A DNA stretch of 16,956 nucleotides from Campylobacterales bacterium (GTDB lineage Bacteria; Campylobacterota; Campylobacteria; Campylobacterales; SZUA-545): NCBI GenBank assembly GCA_025800305.1, contig JAOXRY010000287.1, forward strand, positions 1 through 16,956, read 5' to 3'. A program made the translations under genes and the position numbers. The notes beneath the pieces were generated by a model. The model made no database searches and was not told where the DNA came from. It was given only the letters and a program-made list of their open reading frames with translations. Shown in pieces: positions 1 to 7,332 of the stretch. Position 1 is the first letter of the stretch; each line of letters begins with the position of its first letter.

Positions 1-290
1 TCTGTTGAACAGAATCTACTAGAAGCAAATGGTAAATCCATAGAAACAATTGTAGTTTCAACACCATCAAGACTTGTTGCTTTTGTATTAAATTCTCTTG
101 TCTCTGTTGCACAGACAGGAGTATCTAGTGATGGAACAACTACTACTAGTTGAACTTTATCTTTTGAACCACCAACTGTGAAGTCACTTAAATCCATTTG
201 TGGAAGTGTAACTTGTGGAGCAGCATCTCCTACATTTAACTCAGTACCTGCGATATTTACTGTATTCCCTTTTAACATTGTTGTTGCCAT
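1..290 (-). CDS. tpx: Thiol peroxidase Tpx (atypical 2-Cys peroxiredoxin), 5' part only
   Basis: This frame stays open from the ATG at 290 to the window edge and gives the first 96 residues of a protein of usually about 165-170. It reads as Tpx, a cytoplasmic or periplasmic peroxidase that reduces H2O2 and alkyl hydroperoxides with electrons from thioredoxin. The peroxidatic Cys60 lies in PSLDTPVCATETREFN and the resolving Cys94 in SRFCST. Their 34-residue spacing equals that of E. coli Tpx (Cys61/Cys95). The N-terminal stretch GNTVNIAGTELNVGDAAPQV is also typical. An AAAGG ribosome site lies 6-7 bases before the ATG, and a TATAAT box sits further upstream. The gene is divergent from the flagellin. 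Family assignment is firm; the C-terminus is not visible. Confidence 0.93.
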   Translation of the reverse strand, partial: MATTMLKGNTVNIAGTELNVGDAAPQVTLPQMDLSDFTVGGSKDKVQLVVVVPSLDTPVCATETREFNTKATSLDGVETTIVSMDLPFASSRFCST

Positions 291-323
291 ATTTTTTCCT
301 TTGTATAGTTATGTAACGTAAAA

Positions 324-329
324 ATTATA
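324..329 (-). promoter_or_regulatory. -10 box (TATAAT) for tpx
   Basis: Read on the minus strand this is a perfect TATAAT, 34 bases upstream of the tpx ATG. No convincing TTGACA lies at the usual distance; the upstream DNA is A/T-rich, as is common for campylobacterotal sigma-70 promoters. The predicted leader is about 25 bases and includes the AAAGG ribosome site. Confidence 0.55.
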
Positions 330-436
330 CATTTTTTTAATTAAGGTATCTACTACTTTTTATAAATAAATTAATTTTTTTATATCCTATATAAACCTTG
401 TATACTAAAGGATAGAGTCCTACTTTAATAAAAATA

Positions 437-454
437 CCAACAAAAAAATGTTGG
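437..454. repeat. Perfect 6-bp inverted repeat between tpx and the flagellin
   Basis: CCAACA (437-442) and TGTTGG (449-454) form a perfect inverted repeat around six A residues. It lies 10 bases upstream of the flagellin TAAA element and is not followed by a T-run on either strand, so it does not look like a terminator. It could be an operator for either divergent gene or chance in A-rich DNA; the function is unknown. Confidence 0.3.
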
Positions 455-463
455 GTAGTTATT

Positions 464-488
464 TAAAAAAAAATTTTACTGCCGATAT
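464..488 (+). promoter_or_regulatory. Sigma-28 (FliA)-type promoter of the flagellin
   Basis: GCCGATAT at 481-488 matches the flagellar sigma-28 -10 consensus GCCGATAA at seven of eight positions and is the form common in Campylobacterota. A TAAA at 464-467 can serve as the -35 element; the 13-base spacer is a little short of the enteric 15. Transcription would start near 495, giving a leader of about 47 bases that contains AAGGA at 530-534. This fits late-class flagellar control by FliA/FlgM. Confidence 0.8.
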
Positions 489-541
489 TACCTAATGACA
501 ACCGAATGTTAAACTTCAAAATATAAAGTAAGGAACGAAAA

Positions 542-2029
542 ATGGGTTTCACTATTAACACAAATGTTCAGTCTTTGAACGCTAGGGTAAATTCAAATGC
601 AGTTCAGAAAGATCTAAGCGAATCATTAGAAAAGCTTTCATCTGGACTTAGAATTAACAAAGCTGCTGATGACTCATCAGGTATGGCAATTGCCGATAGT
701 TTAAGATCTCAAGGTAACGCTTTAGGTCAAGCTATTAGAAATACTAACGATGCAATCGGTATGGTTCAAATTGCTGATAAAGCAATGGACGAGCAAATCA
801 AGATTCTTGATACAATCAAGACAAAAGCAACACAGGCTGCTCAAGATTCACAAAGTACAAAATCAAGAGAGGCTATTCAAGCAGATATATCAAGACTAAT
901 TGAACAATTAGATAATATCGCTTCTCAAACATCTTATAATGGTATCAGTATGCTTTCAGGATCTTTTGTAAATAAAGAGTTCCAAGTTGGTGCATACTCA
1001 AACCAAACAATTAAAACAACAATCGGAGCTACAAGTTCTGATAAGATTGGATCTGTTAGAAAAGAGACAAGTGCAACAATCACTGCATCTGGTTCAACAA
1101 TTCTTTCTTTCAAAAACCCTAATGGTGGTTCAAACATCGTTATGGAAAGTGTTGTTATCTCAACTAGTGCTGGTACTGGTCTTGGTGTTTTAGTTGAAAC
1201 AATTAACAAAAATGCTGAGCTAACAGGTGTTAGAGCAACTGCTGTTGTTCAAACAACAGGTGCTTCTGCAATTGCAGCTGGTGACTTAACAAACCTACAA
1301 ATCAATGGTGTAACAATCGGTGACGTAACAGGAATCGCAGATAACGATTCAACTGGTGCTTTAAGAAATGCAATCAATGCATATTCAGCACAAACTGGTG
1401 TTATCGCTTCTGTTGACTCTGTTGGTAGACTTAACCTAACATCTAATGATGGTAGAGGTATTCAACATACTGCGACAGCAAACGGTGACGCAATTATGAA
1501 AATTGGTGACTCTGGTGAGAACTATGGTAAGTTAACACTAACTTCTCTTGGTGCAAATGATATCTCTTTTACAGCAACTGGAAATCTTTCTGCTGCTGTT
1601 AACTCTGGTGGTTCTAGTTCAACTATGCACCTAAGACAGGTAAGAGGTGTATTTGACAAAGATCAAATTGAGGCAGCTGGTGGTTTTGCTAACCAAACTC
1701 AATATGATGAAGCTGGACAAAACTTTGGTGCTGGTGTATCAACTAGACAAGGAGCGATGATCGTTATGGATATTGCTGAGTCTGGTATTAAACACCTAGA
1801 TACAGTAAGAGCTGATATCGGTTCTGTTCAACAACAGTTACAAGTTACAAAAAATAATATTTCTGTAACTCAAGTAAACGTTAAAGCTGCTGAGTCTGGT
1901 ATTAGAGATGTTGACTTTGGTGAAGAATCTTCAAATTTCCAAAAGAACAACATTCTAGTTCAAGCTGGTAGTTATGCTTTAAGTCAAGCTAACTCTGCTG
2001 GTCAGAACGTTATGAGACTTCTTCAGTAG
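542..2029 (+). CDS. Flagellin
   Basis: This 495-residue protein is the flagellar filament subunit, exported by the flagellar type III apparatus. The conserved D0/D1 helices are at residues 1-140 (starting MGFTINTNVQSLNARVN, with SSGLRINKAADDSSGMAIA) and about 405-495 (ending ALSQANSAGQNVMRLLQ). The central part is variable and beta-rich; residues about 248-305 (NLQINGVTIGDVTG and following) resemble the flagellin IN motif. The region equivalent to the TLR5-recognised helix of Salmonella FliC reads ILDTIKTKATQAA (89-101), of the campylobacterotal type known to escape TLR5. The ATG has AAGGA 7 bases upstream. It appears monocistronic: a sigma-28 promoter precedes it and a strong terminator follows. 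It could be named flaA or flaB; without the rest of the genome no symbol is given. Confidence 0.96.
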   Translation: MGFTINTNVQSLNARVNSNAVQKDLSESLEKLSSGLRINKAADDSSGMAIADSLRSQGNALGQAIRNTNDAIGMVQIADKAMDEQIKILDTIKTKATQAAQDSQSTKSREAIQADISRLIEQLDNIASQTSYNGISMLSGSFVNKEFQVGAYSNQTIKTTIGATSSDKIGSVRKETSATITASGSTILSFKNPNGGSNIVMESVVISTSAGTGLGVLVETINKNAELTGVRATAVVQTTGASAIAAGDLTNLQINGVTIGDVTGIADNDSTGALRNAINAYSAQTGVIASVDSVGRLNLTSNDGRGIQHTATANGDAIMKIGDSGENYGKLTLTSLGANDISFTATGNLSAAVNSGGSSSTMHLRQVRGVFDKDQIEAAGGFANQTQYDEAGQNFGAGVSTRQGAMIVMDIAESGIKHLDTVRADIGSVQQQLQVTKNNISVTQVNVKAAESGIRDVDFGEESSNFQKNNILVQAGSYALSQANSAGQNVMRLLQ

Positions 2030-2053
2030 TAACTGATTAAAATTACAAATAGA

Positions 2054-2078
2054 TGAGGCTATCAGGGTGGTAGCCTCA
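2054..2078 (+). other. Hairpin in the flagellin 3' untranslated region
   Basis: TGAGGCTA (2054-2061) pairs perfectly with TAGCCTCA (2071-2078); two further pairs (one G-T wobble) can shrink the nine-base loop. No T-run follows, so it is not a terminator by itself. It may stabilise the mRNA 3' end, and its GAGGC/GCCTC cores recur in the following terminator. Confidence 0.55.
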
Positions 2079-2095
2079 CTAACTAACATTTCAAC

Positions 2096-2126
2096 TATTG
2101 CCTCTTTTTTAGAGGCAATATTTTTT
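2096..2126 (+). terminator. Rho-independent terminator after the flagellin
   Basis: TATTGCCTCT (2096-2105) and AGAGGCAATA (2111-2120) form a perfect 10-bp stem with a five-T loop, followed directly by six T. This ends the flagellin transcript about 90 bases after its stop codon. The A-rich 5' flank is weak, so it probably works in one direction only. Confidence 0.9.
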
Positions 2127-2167
2127 CGATATACTTTCCCTTTTAAATTTCATTATAAAGTTTTTCA

Positions 2168-2611
2168 ATGTCAGAAGAAAAAATTCCATATGCTGGTTGG
2201 TGGGTAAGAGCTATTGCAATTATTATGGATACAACACTTATTATTAGCCCTATCACACTTCTAATTGGAGTAACTTATGGAATGGAAGCATTAAGAGATC
2301 CTTCCTTACACCCTGAAGCCGGACTTATTCAAGTTCTTCTATATGGTGCTATTGTTTCAATCTCTTGGGTTAGAACAGGACAAACACCTGGACAAAAAGC
2401 TTTTAAAATTATTATTGTAGATAAAACTACTCAAAAAACAATAAACTACCCTCAAGCAATTTTGAGATTTATTGGATATTTCTTGTCTATGCTCACAATT
2501 GTTGGATTTCTTCTTCCAATTTTTAGAAAAGATAAAAGAGCCCTCCACGATATTATTGCTCATACAACTGTAAGGTATGTATATACCCCTAAGGAGAAAT
2601 CTAATAAGTAA
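2168..2611 (+). CDS. RDD family membrane protein
   Basis: This 147-residue inner-membrane protein carries the RDD domain hallmarks: Arg14 and Asp21 in YAGWWVRAIAIIMD and a second Asp (128) in KRALHDIIAHTTV, with the connecting GQTPGQKAFKI segment near residues 71-80. Hydrophobic stretches at about 14-35, 52-67 and 98-118 suggest three membrane spans, usual for the family, whose biochemical role is mostly unknown (some members are linked to ion exchange or transport). The ATG lacks a clear Shine-Dalgarno sequence; a TATACT (2130-2135) just after the flagellin terminator could be its -10 box. Its 3' end contains the ribosome site of the next gene, so the two are probably co-translated. Confidence 0.85.
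   Translation: MSEEKIPYAGWWVRAIAIIMDTTLIISPITLLIGVTYGMEALRDPSLHPEAGLIQVLLYGAIVSISWVRTGQTPGQKAFKIIIVDKTTQKTINYPQAILRFIGYFLSMLTIVGFLLPIFRKDKRALHDIIAHTTVRYVYTPKEKSNK
2591..2606 (+). promoter_or_regulatory. Shine-Dalgarno AAGGAG and apparent ATA start of the MFS gene
   Basis: AAGGAG (2591-2596) is a near-ideal ribosome site inside the end of the RDD gene. Seven bases later, in the MFS frame, lies ATA (2604-2606) rather than ATG, GTG or TTG. The only upstream ATG in frame (2577) has AAGG only two bases before it, too close for initiation. The site therefore decides the start in favour of ATA. Confidence 0.55.
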
Positions 2612-3728
2612 GACCTTTAAAAGCCTCTCAGCTTTTTATTTCTTCTATTTTGCATCAGTAGGGGTATATATTATATTCCTACCAGAGATCTTAAAAGGCT
2701 TTGGGTATACGCCTCAACAGATAGGGATTATCTTCTCTGTAGCTCCTATTATGAGATTTCTTACTCCTTTTATTTTCTTAAAGTTCATTAAGCTTACAAA
2801 AAGAGTATTTATTATCTCCTTAGTAGGCAGTATAACTTTTGGAACAATAGCCATAATGAGTGTTCACTCATTTATTATGCTAATCATATCCTATGCTCTT
2901 CTTGGAGCTTTTTGGAGTACACTTCTTCCATTTGCAGAAAACATTGCCCTTAGAACAATAAAAGAGAAGTATGGAAAATCAAGGCTTTTTGGCTCTATTG
3001 GATTTATCCTTATAGGCTTAATTTTAGGCCATTTAACCCTTCAATATGAATTAGCGGCAATTGCATATGTTGGAACAATTGCTCTAACAGTATTTTTTGG
3101 ATATCTCCTCTCTTCAGAGATCTCAGAAAATAAAATTCAACAAAAAACCAAAGAAGAAGATATTGAAAAATTTTCTTTCTTAAAAGTTTGGCAGTTTTGG
3201 GTTATGGGACTTTTAATGCAGATAAGTTTTGGAGGAATGTATAACTTTTTTACAATCTATGAGTTGGAAAATGGAATCTCTCTTTCTATGATCAGTTGGC
3301 TTTGGACCTTTGGAGTAACAGCAGAGATCTTTATGTTTATCTACCAAACCAACTTACTTAAGAAAGACCTCATCACCCTTATTAAGATCTCTGTTTTTCT
3401 AACAAGTATTAGATGGTTTTTACTTTATCTTTATCCACAGGAACTCTATGTTGTATTTCTTACACAAGGAATTCATGCTTTTTCTCTAGCACTTTTTCAT
3501 ACTGCTTCAATAACATATATCCTAAAAGTCTATTCTTCAAACAAAGAGTTAGGACAACAATTCTATCTTGGGATCTGTTACGGCCTTGGAGGTTTTTTAG
3601 GAAGTCTTATTGCTGGTATTGTCTATGGTGAATTTTTATTTTTATGGATGAGTCTTTTTGCTTTTATAGGTTTTATTTTTCTTTTTTTGAAGCCATCTTT
3701 TTTAGTACAAAATAGATCCCAAATATAA
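2604..3728 (+). CDS. Major facilitator superfamily transporter (MFS_1-like / HcaT-NupG-like)
   Basis: About 374 residues, almost entirely hydrophobic helices, match an MFS transporter of the family that includes 3-phenylpropionate (HcaT) and nucleoside:H+ symporter-like carriers. The N-terminus SKTFKSLSAFYFFYFASVGVY leads into helix 1, and the loop GFGYTPQQIGIIFSVAPIMRF is typical of this group between helices 1 and 2. A charged loop (about EISENKIQQKTKEEDIEKF) separates two six-helix halves. The substrate cannot be told. The start is taken as ATA at 2604 because of the well-spaced AAGGAG; a start at ATG 2577 would add nine residues inside the RDD gene. The gene overlaps RDD by 8 bases and its last 56 bases overlap a small convergent gene on the other strand. 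Confidence 0.85.
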   Translation: MSKTFKSLSAFYFFYFASVGVYIIFLPEILKGFGYTPQQIGIIFSVAPIMRFLTPFIFLKFIKLTKRVFIISLVGSITFGTIAIMSVHSFIMLIISYALLGAFWSTLLPFAENIALRTIKEKYGKSRLFGSIGFILIGLILGHLTLQYELAAIAYVGTIALTVFFGYLLSSEISENKIQQKTKEEDIEKFSFLKVWQFWVMGLLMQISFGGMYNFFTIYELENGISLSMISWLWTFGVTAEIFMFIYQTNLLKKDLITLIKISVFLTSIRWFLLYLYPQELYVVFLTQGIHAFSLALFHTASITYILKVYSSNKELGQQFYLGICYGLGGFLGSLIAGIVYGEFLFLWMSLFAFIGFIFLFLKPSFLVQNRSQI

Positions 3729-3825
3729 CAATTAAAGAAAAACCTGTTTGTTCAATACTTGCTCCTGCTTCAAAATAAGAAAATAGTGTGTAAGCAAGTC
3801 CGCTAATTAAAATAATATAACACAT
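3673..3825 (-). CDS. Small (50-residue) two-helix membrane protein
   Basis: The ATG at 3825 follows the TAG of the MATE reading frame without a gap (TAGATG). Seven bases upstream is AAAGGAG, one of the best ribosome sites in the window. The product begins MCYIILISGLAYTLFSYFEAG and has a second hydrophobic stretch FSLIVIFGIYFVL, ending in the Lys-rich MASKKEK, so it should be a two-span inner-membrane hairpin with a basic cytoplasmic tail. I recognise no family. It would be the last gene of the ovoA-MATE unit, and its 3' end overlaps the convergent MFS gene by 56 bases. Real coding is supported by the ribosome site, the junction and the membrane-like composition, but not by homology. Confidence 0.6.
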   Translation of the reverse strand: MCYIILISGLAYTLFSYFEAGASIEQTGFSLIVIFGIYFVLKKMASKKEK

Positions 3826-5156
3826 CTAAAATCTCCTTTGTTCATGTAGAACCCTATTCCCATACCACCAAGAAAGATAGGCAGAAAAAATCACGACACC
3901 TGCTATACCTAGCCATACAGATAGAACACCTAAGCCTAAATATGAGAATAGTGATAGAACTGCAAGAGGTGCAATAAACTGTCTAAAAATACTTAGATAC
4001 AAAATAAACTTTGGTTTTTTCAATCCTGTTAAAAGAGCAAGCATTACAAAGATTATCATAAATGGGTAGATTACAAAAGCTTCTACATAAAGATATCGGA
4101 TTCCTTCTTCTATTACTTTTTGGTCATCAGAAAATAGTGATATCATAAATTGATTAAATCCTAAAAGAAGAATAGCACCAGTAAGTGAAACATATGTTCC
4201 ATAACGGACACCAACACTAACTGTTTCTTCAACTCTTTTGTAGAGCTTTGCTCCATTATTTTGAGAGATTAGAGCTAAAACTGCTATATTTATCCCAATT
4301 ATAGGCATTAAAATAATTTGCTCGATTCTCATTCCAATGCCAAAAGCAGCTACAACCTCTTTTCCAAAAGGAGCAGCAAAATAGGTGATAATATAGATTC
4401 CCAAAGCCATTAAGACCAAATTTACACTTTGAGGAAAGCCTAAGACAATGATCTCTTTGATTATACTTTTGTCAAAACTAAATCTATCAAAATATAAAAA
4501 ATCTCTTTTTTTCAATCTATAAAAAAGATAAAGCAAAACGCCTATTTCTACAACAACTGTTGCCATTGCTATGCCACTAACTCCCATAGGAACTAATCCT
4601 AATCCACCATGAATAAACCAATAATCCAAAAAAATATTAGCAATAGCAGCAACTATTAGTGCATTTCTAAAGGACTTGGTATCTCCTAAAGCCTGAAGAG
4701 CAGAGTTTGTAAAAAAAGAGAAAATAAAAAAACTGATCCAACAATCACTACGTTAATATACCCTAAAGTTAGAAGTAGATACTCTCCCTCCCCTCCTAAA
4801 TAACTTACCAAAGTTGGGGCAATAAAAATCCCAACTCCAGTTAATAACATAGATAGAAAAAAACCAAAAAGATACCCATTAAGAATAATCTTAGAAGCTA
4901 AATCACTTTTTTTCTCTCCTAAGGCATTTCCAACCATAGAAGTAAGGGCACTTGCCATCCCATTTCCAATGGCTATGATCATAAAAAATATAGAAGATGA
5001 TAAAGTCAATGCGGAAACTGCTGTAGTAGATATTTCTCCTGCAAAATATGTATCTGTAACATTAAACATTGTATGAAAGAAATATCCAATAACTGCAGGA
5101 ACCCCAATGTTTTTTATATGGGTTCCTATATCTCCTGTTGTTAAATCTTGACTCAA
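3826..5156 (-). pseudogene. MATE family efflux transporter, split by a one-base frameshift
   Basis: Two adjacent reading frames together make one MATE (multidrug and toxin extrusion) carrier, a 12-helix inner-membrane antiporter that expels organic cations or metabolites using H+ or Na+. The N-terminal part has QDLTTGDIGTHIKNIGVPAV and the hallmark helix-1/2 segment MFNVTDTYFAG. It runs out at a TAG (4686-4688). The C-terminal part, in the frame one base back, resumes with TNSALQALGDTKSFRNALIV and ends at 3826. Rejoining them at the T-run 4711-4717 gives about 443 residues, the normal length. The start is uncertain: TTG at 5156, ten bases after the ovoA stop, yields the usual N-terminus; GTG at 5228 would overlap ovoA. 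It could be a true pseudogene, a phase-variable gene, a programmed -1 frameshift, or a homopolymer sequencing error. Confidence 0.8.
4710..4716 (-). other. In-register slippery heptamer T TTT TTA at the MATE frame break
   Basis: On the minus strand the zero frame reads CTT TTT TTA, so the heptamer T|TTT|TTA sits in the exact register needed for -1 tandem slippage. Slipping by one base puts the ribosome into the frame of the C-terminal half. The zero frame stops seven codons later. No strong downstream hairpin is evident by eye, which weakens the programmed-frameshift reading; the run of seven T is equally a place for an indel. Confidence 0.5.
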
Positions 5157-5166
5157 CTGATTAGAT

Positions 5167-7263
5167 CTATCTTTTTTTCCAAACACTAAAAAAGCTTTTA
5201 CTATGCTGGAACTTTCTTTGATGTTCACGGATTACAAACTCCACTTCAAAAGGCTCTTTAACTTTTTCAAAATCCTTACTTAAGACCTCTTCCAAAGCTT
5301 CTTGAGAATCTTTTCCATTATGACCACCAATCCAGAGTTCTTTATCTGTATAACTTTCATCCCATGTAAAAGGAGAGCCAATAATAAAAATCCCATCATC
5401 ATTTAATCTGTGGGAAATATCTTCTAAAAATTTTCTTGGATTGTAGACTCTATCTATTAAGTTTGCAGAAATTATCAAATCATATCCTGTAAAGTGAGGT
5501 TTTAAATTACAAGCATCCCCTTGCCAAAATTCAATTTTTTCTAAATCCAAATCATCTAATCCTAAATCTTTTAATGATATATTACAAAGCTCTTTATTCT
5601 CTCCTTGGATCTTTCTTTCATATTTGATAGAACCATTATTAATCATTCTTTGTCCTATCTGGATAAGTCTTGTTGTAAAATCTATTCCTGTTACATGGCT
5701 AAAAGTTTTACCCATTTCAAAAACTGCCCTTCCAACATTACATCCAAGGTCTAAAGCTTTCCTTCTATTCTTTCCATATTTCTTTGCTAGATCTGCGATA
5801 GCTACATTGAAGTTTTTCACTCCATAATGCTCATCACCGTAGTGAAAATCACAATATTGACTTATAATTTCATCTCTTTCATAAATATCTTCTCTCTCCT
5901 CCTGGAGCTTTTTTACCTCAACATATCTAAATCCAGCGTGTTGATAAAAGTGTCTTCTAAAAGCATAACGGCTATCTTTTATAGCTTCGTTTCCTGTGGA
6001 AATCCAAGAGCCACCTTTTATAAGGTTATGTCTATTATCAAAAGTAGGAACAGAAAAGTCATCGTAAAGAGGATGAACCTTAAAACCTTCAAACCCATCA
6101 ATAGGTGTTGTTGTCCACTGCCATACATTTCCAACAACATCATAAAAATCACCTTGTCTAAACCTATCTACAGGACATGAGGAAGCAAAATGTTCTAGGT
6201 TGATATTCCCAGAAGCTTCTTCATTCCACTCTGGTTCATCTAAGATCTGACACTCTTCATGTAGTCTATACCACATAGGTTCACTTGGAAGAGTTATATT
6301 CTTATTCTCTTTTTCACTTTTCCAAGCACAAAAAGCTTCTGCTTCTAAAAAGTTGACATCAACAGGCCAGTTTTTTGCCATTGGAATAACTCTTGTCATA
6401 GTTCTATATTGAAAACTATCACCTTCTTTTACCCAAAAAGTTGGATAAGTTACTTTTGTGTGATTTTTCCAATTTAGCCCTTCTTCACTCCAGTAGCTGT
6501 CATTTTCATATCCACCTTCTTCTACAAACTCCAAAAATTCACCATTACTAACAAGGTATTTGGAAGCCTTGAAATCTTCTACAGTAGTTTTTTTCTCTCC
6601 ATACTCATTATCCCAACCATATAGCCTATCATTCCAATCTTTTCCTTGAACAACCACTCCTCCTTTTACGGGTAAAAGTTCATTCAGTGGAGCTTCTCCA
6701 AACTCATTGCACTCTATCCAAAAAAGATCTTCTTTCATAAATTTAATGTCTAACTGTCTATGAAGCACCGAAGATGTTTCTATATGAATTCTCTCATGTT
6801 CAATTCCCATAAGAATAACCCATAGGGGAGACTCCCAATTAATTGGCAATGAAAACTCTACGTTTTTAATGTAGTCAACAACTACATCTTTTACTTGTTT
6901 TCTATACTCTCTTGTCTGTGCCACTGTTGGCCAACTATAGTTCTCTTTATCAAGATCATCCCAACTCATCTCATCCACACCAATAGCAAACATATTTTCA
7001 AATTTAGGATTGATTCTTTCACTAATATATTTTCCAATGATCATTTTATTAATGTAAAAACTTGCTGTATGTCCATAGTAAAAAATAATAGGATGTCTTA
7101 ATTTTTCTGGTTGTTCATAATAAACAAAATCATCAACAAAACAGTCAAAAAGTCTCTCAAAAGTTTCATATGTTTTTAAAAAATAGTCTAAGATCTCAGA
7201 TCTTTTTTCCTCAATATCTGTACCTGTAAGTAGTATATTTCTTGTGATTAGATTTTTTTCCAT
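5167..7263 (-). CDS. ovoA: 5-histidylcysteine sulfoxide synthase / thiohistidine N-methyltransferase OvoA
   Basis: This 698-residue fusion makes the ovothiol precursor. The iron-dependent N-terminal part joins cysteine to histidine with O2 to give 5-histidylcysteine sulfoxide; the C-terminal domain methylates the thiohistidine imidazole after a separate lyase (OvoB, not in this window) releases it. A DinB-like domain (about 20-175) supplies the expected three-His iron site: His65 in YYGHTASFY, and His156 and His160 in IEHERIHIE. An FGE-sulfatase/EgtB-type domain (about 200-450) shows GNVWQW (378-383), GGSW (417-420) and GFRYV (444-448). The methyltransferase (about 465-698) has the SAM motif ALDLGCNVGR at 503-512. 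The C-terminal fusion and length distinguish OvoA from EgtB of ergothioneine synthesis. The ATG has AAGGA 7 bases upstream. The MATE gene follows closely and may be co-transcribed. Confidence 0.93.
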   Translation of the reverse strand: MEKNLITRNILLTGTDIEEKRSEILDYFLKTYETFERLFDCFVDDFVYYEQPEKLRHPIIFYYGHTASFYINKMIIGKYISERINPKFENMFAIGVDEMSWDDLDKENYSWPTVAQTREYRKQVKDVVVDYIKNVEFSLPINWESPLWVILMGIEHERIHIETSSVLHRQLDIKFMKEDLFWIECNEFGEAPLNELLPVKGGVVVQGKDWNDRLYGWDNEYGEKKTTVEDFKASKYLVSNGEFLEFVEEGGYENDSYWSEEGLNWKNHTKVTYPTFWVKEGDSFQYRTMTRVIPMAKNWPVDVNFLEAEAFCAWKSEKENKNITLPSEPMWYRLHEECQILDEPEWNEEASGNINLEHFASSCPVDRFRQGDFYDVVGNVWQWTTTPIDGFEGFKVHPLYDDFSVPTFDNRHNLIKGGSWISTGNEAIKDSRYAFRRHFYQHAGFRYVEVKKLQEEREDIYERDEIISQYCDFHYGDEHYGVKNFNVAIADLAKKYGKNRRKALDLGCNVGRAVFEMGKTFSHVTGIDFTTRLIQIGQRMINNGSIKYERKIQGENKELCNISLKDLGLDDLDLEKIEFWQGDACNLKPHFTGYDLIISANLIDRVYNPRKFLEDISHRLNDDGIFIIGSPFTWDESYTDKELWIGGHNGKDSQEALEEVLSKDFEKVKEPFEVEFVIREHQRKFQHSKSFFSVWKKR

Positions 7264-7291
7264 TATATTCCTTTTCAGTCATCTTTGAAAA

Positions 7292-7297
7292 ATTATA
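7292..7297 (-). promoter_or_regulatory. -10 box (TATAAT) for ovoA
   Basis: A perfect TATAAT on the minus strand lies 28 bases before the ovoA ATG, in the 69-base gap after the phosphatase-like gene. No clear -35 hexamer is seen. It would let ovoA be transcribed separately from the dcd unit upstream. Confidence 0.5.
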
Positions 7298-7332
7298 GGA
7301 AAATAAAGTAAATATTAGAAGTCTTTTTAGTG

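Noticed and set aside
5157..5228. Extending the MATE gene to GTG at 5228
   Set aside because: The extra 24 residues would overlap the ovoA end and do not look like a MATE N-terminus; TTG at 5156 gives the usual start, though its ribosome site is weak.
5827..6180. 117-codon plus-strand frame antisense to ovoA
   Set aside because: It lies wholly inside the conserved FGE and linker parts of ovoA, has no ribosome site and a low-complexity, non-domain composition; it is a shadow frame.
5167..7263. EgtB/EgtD-type ergothioneine synthesis
   Set aside because: The fused C-terminal methyltransferase following the FGE domain, the 698-residue length and the order of domains match OvoA; EgtB lacks this fusion.
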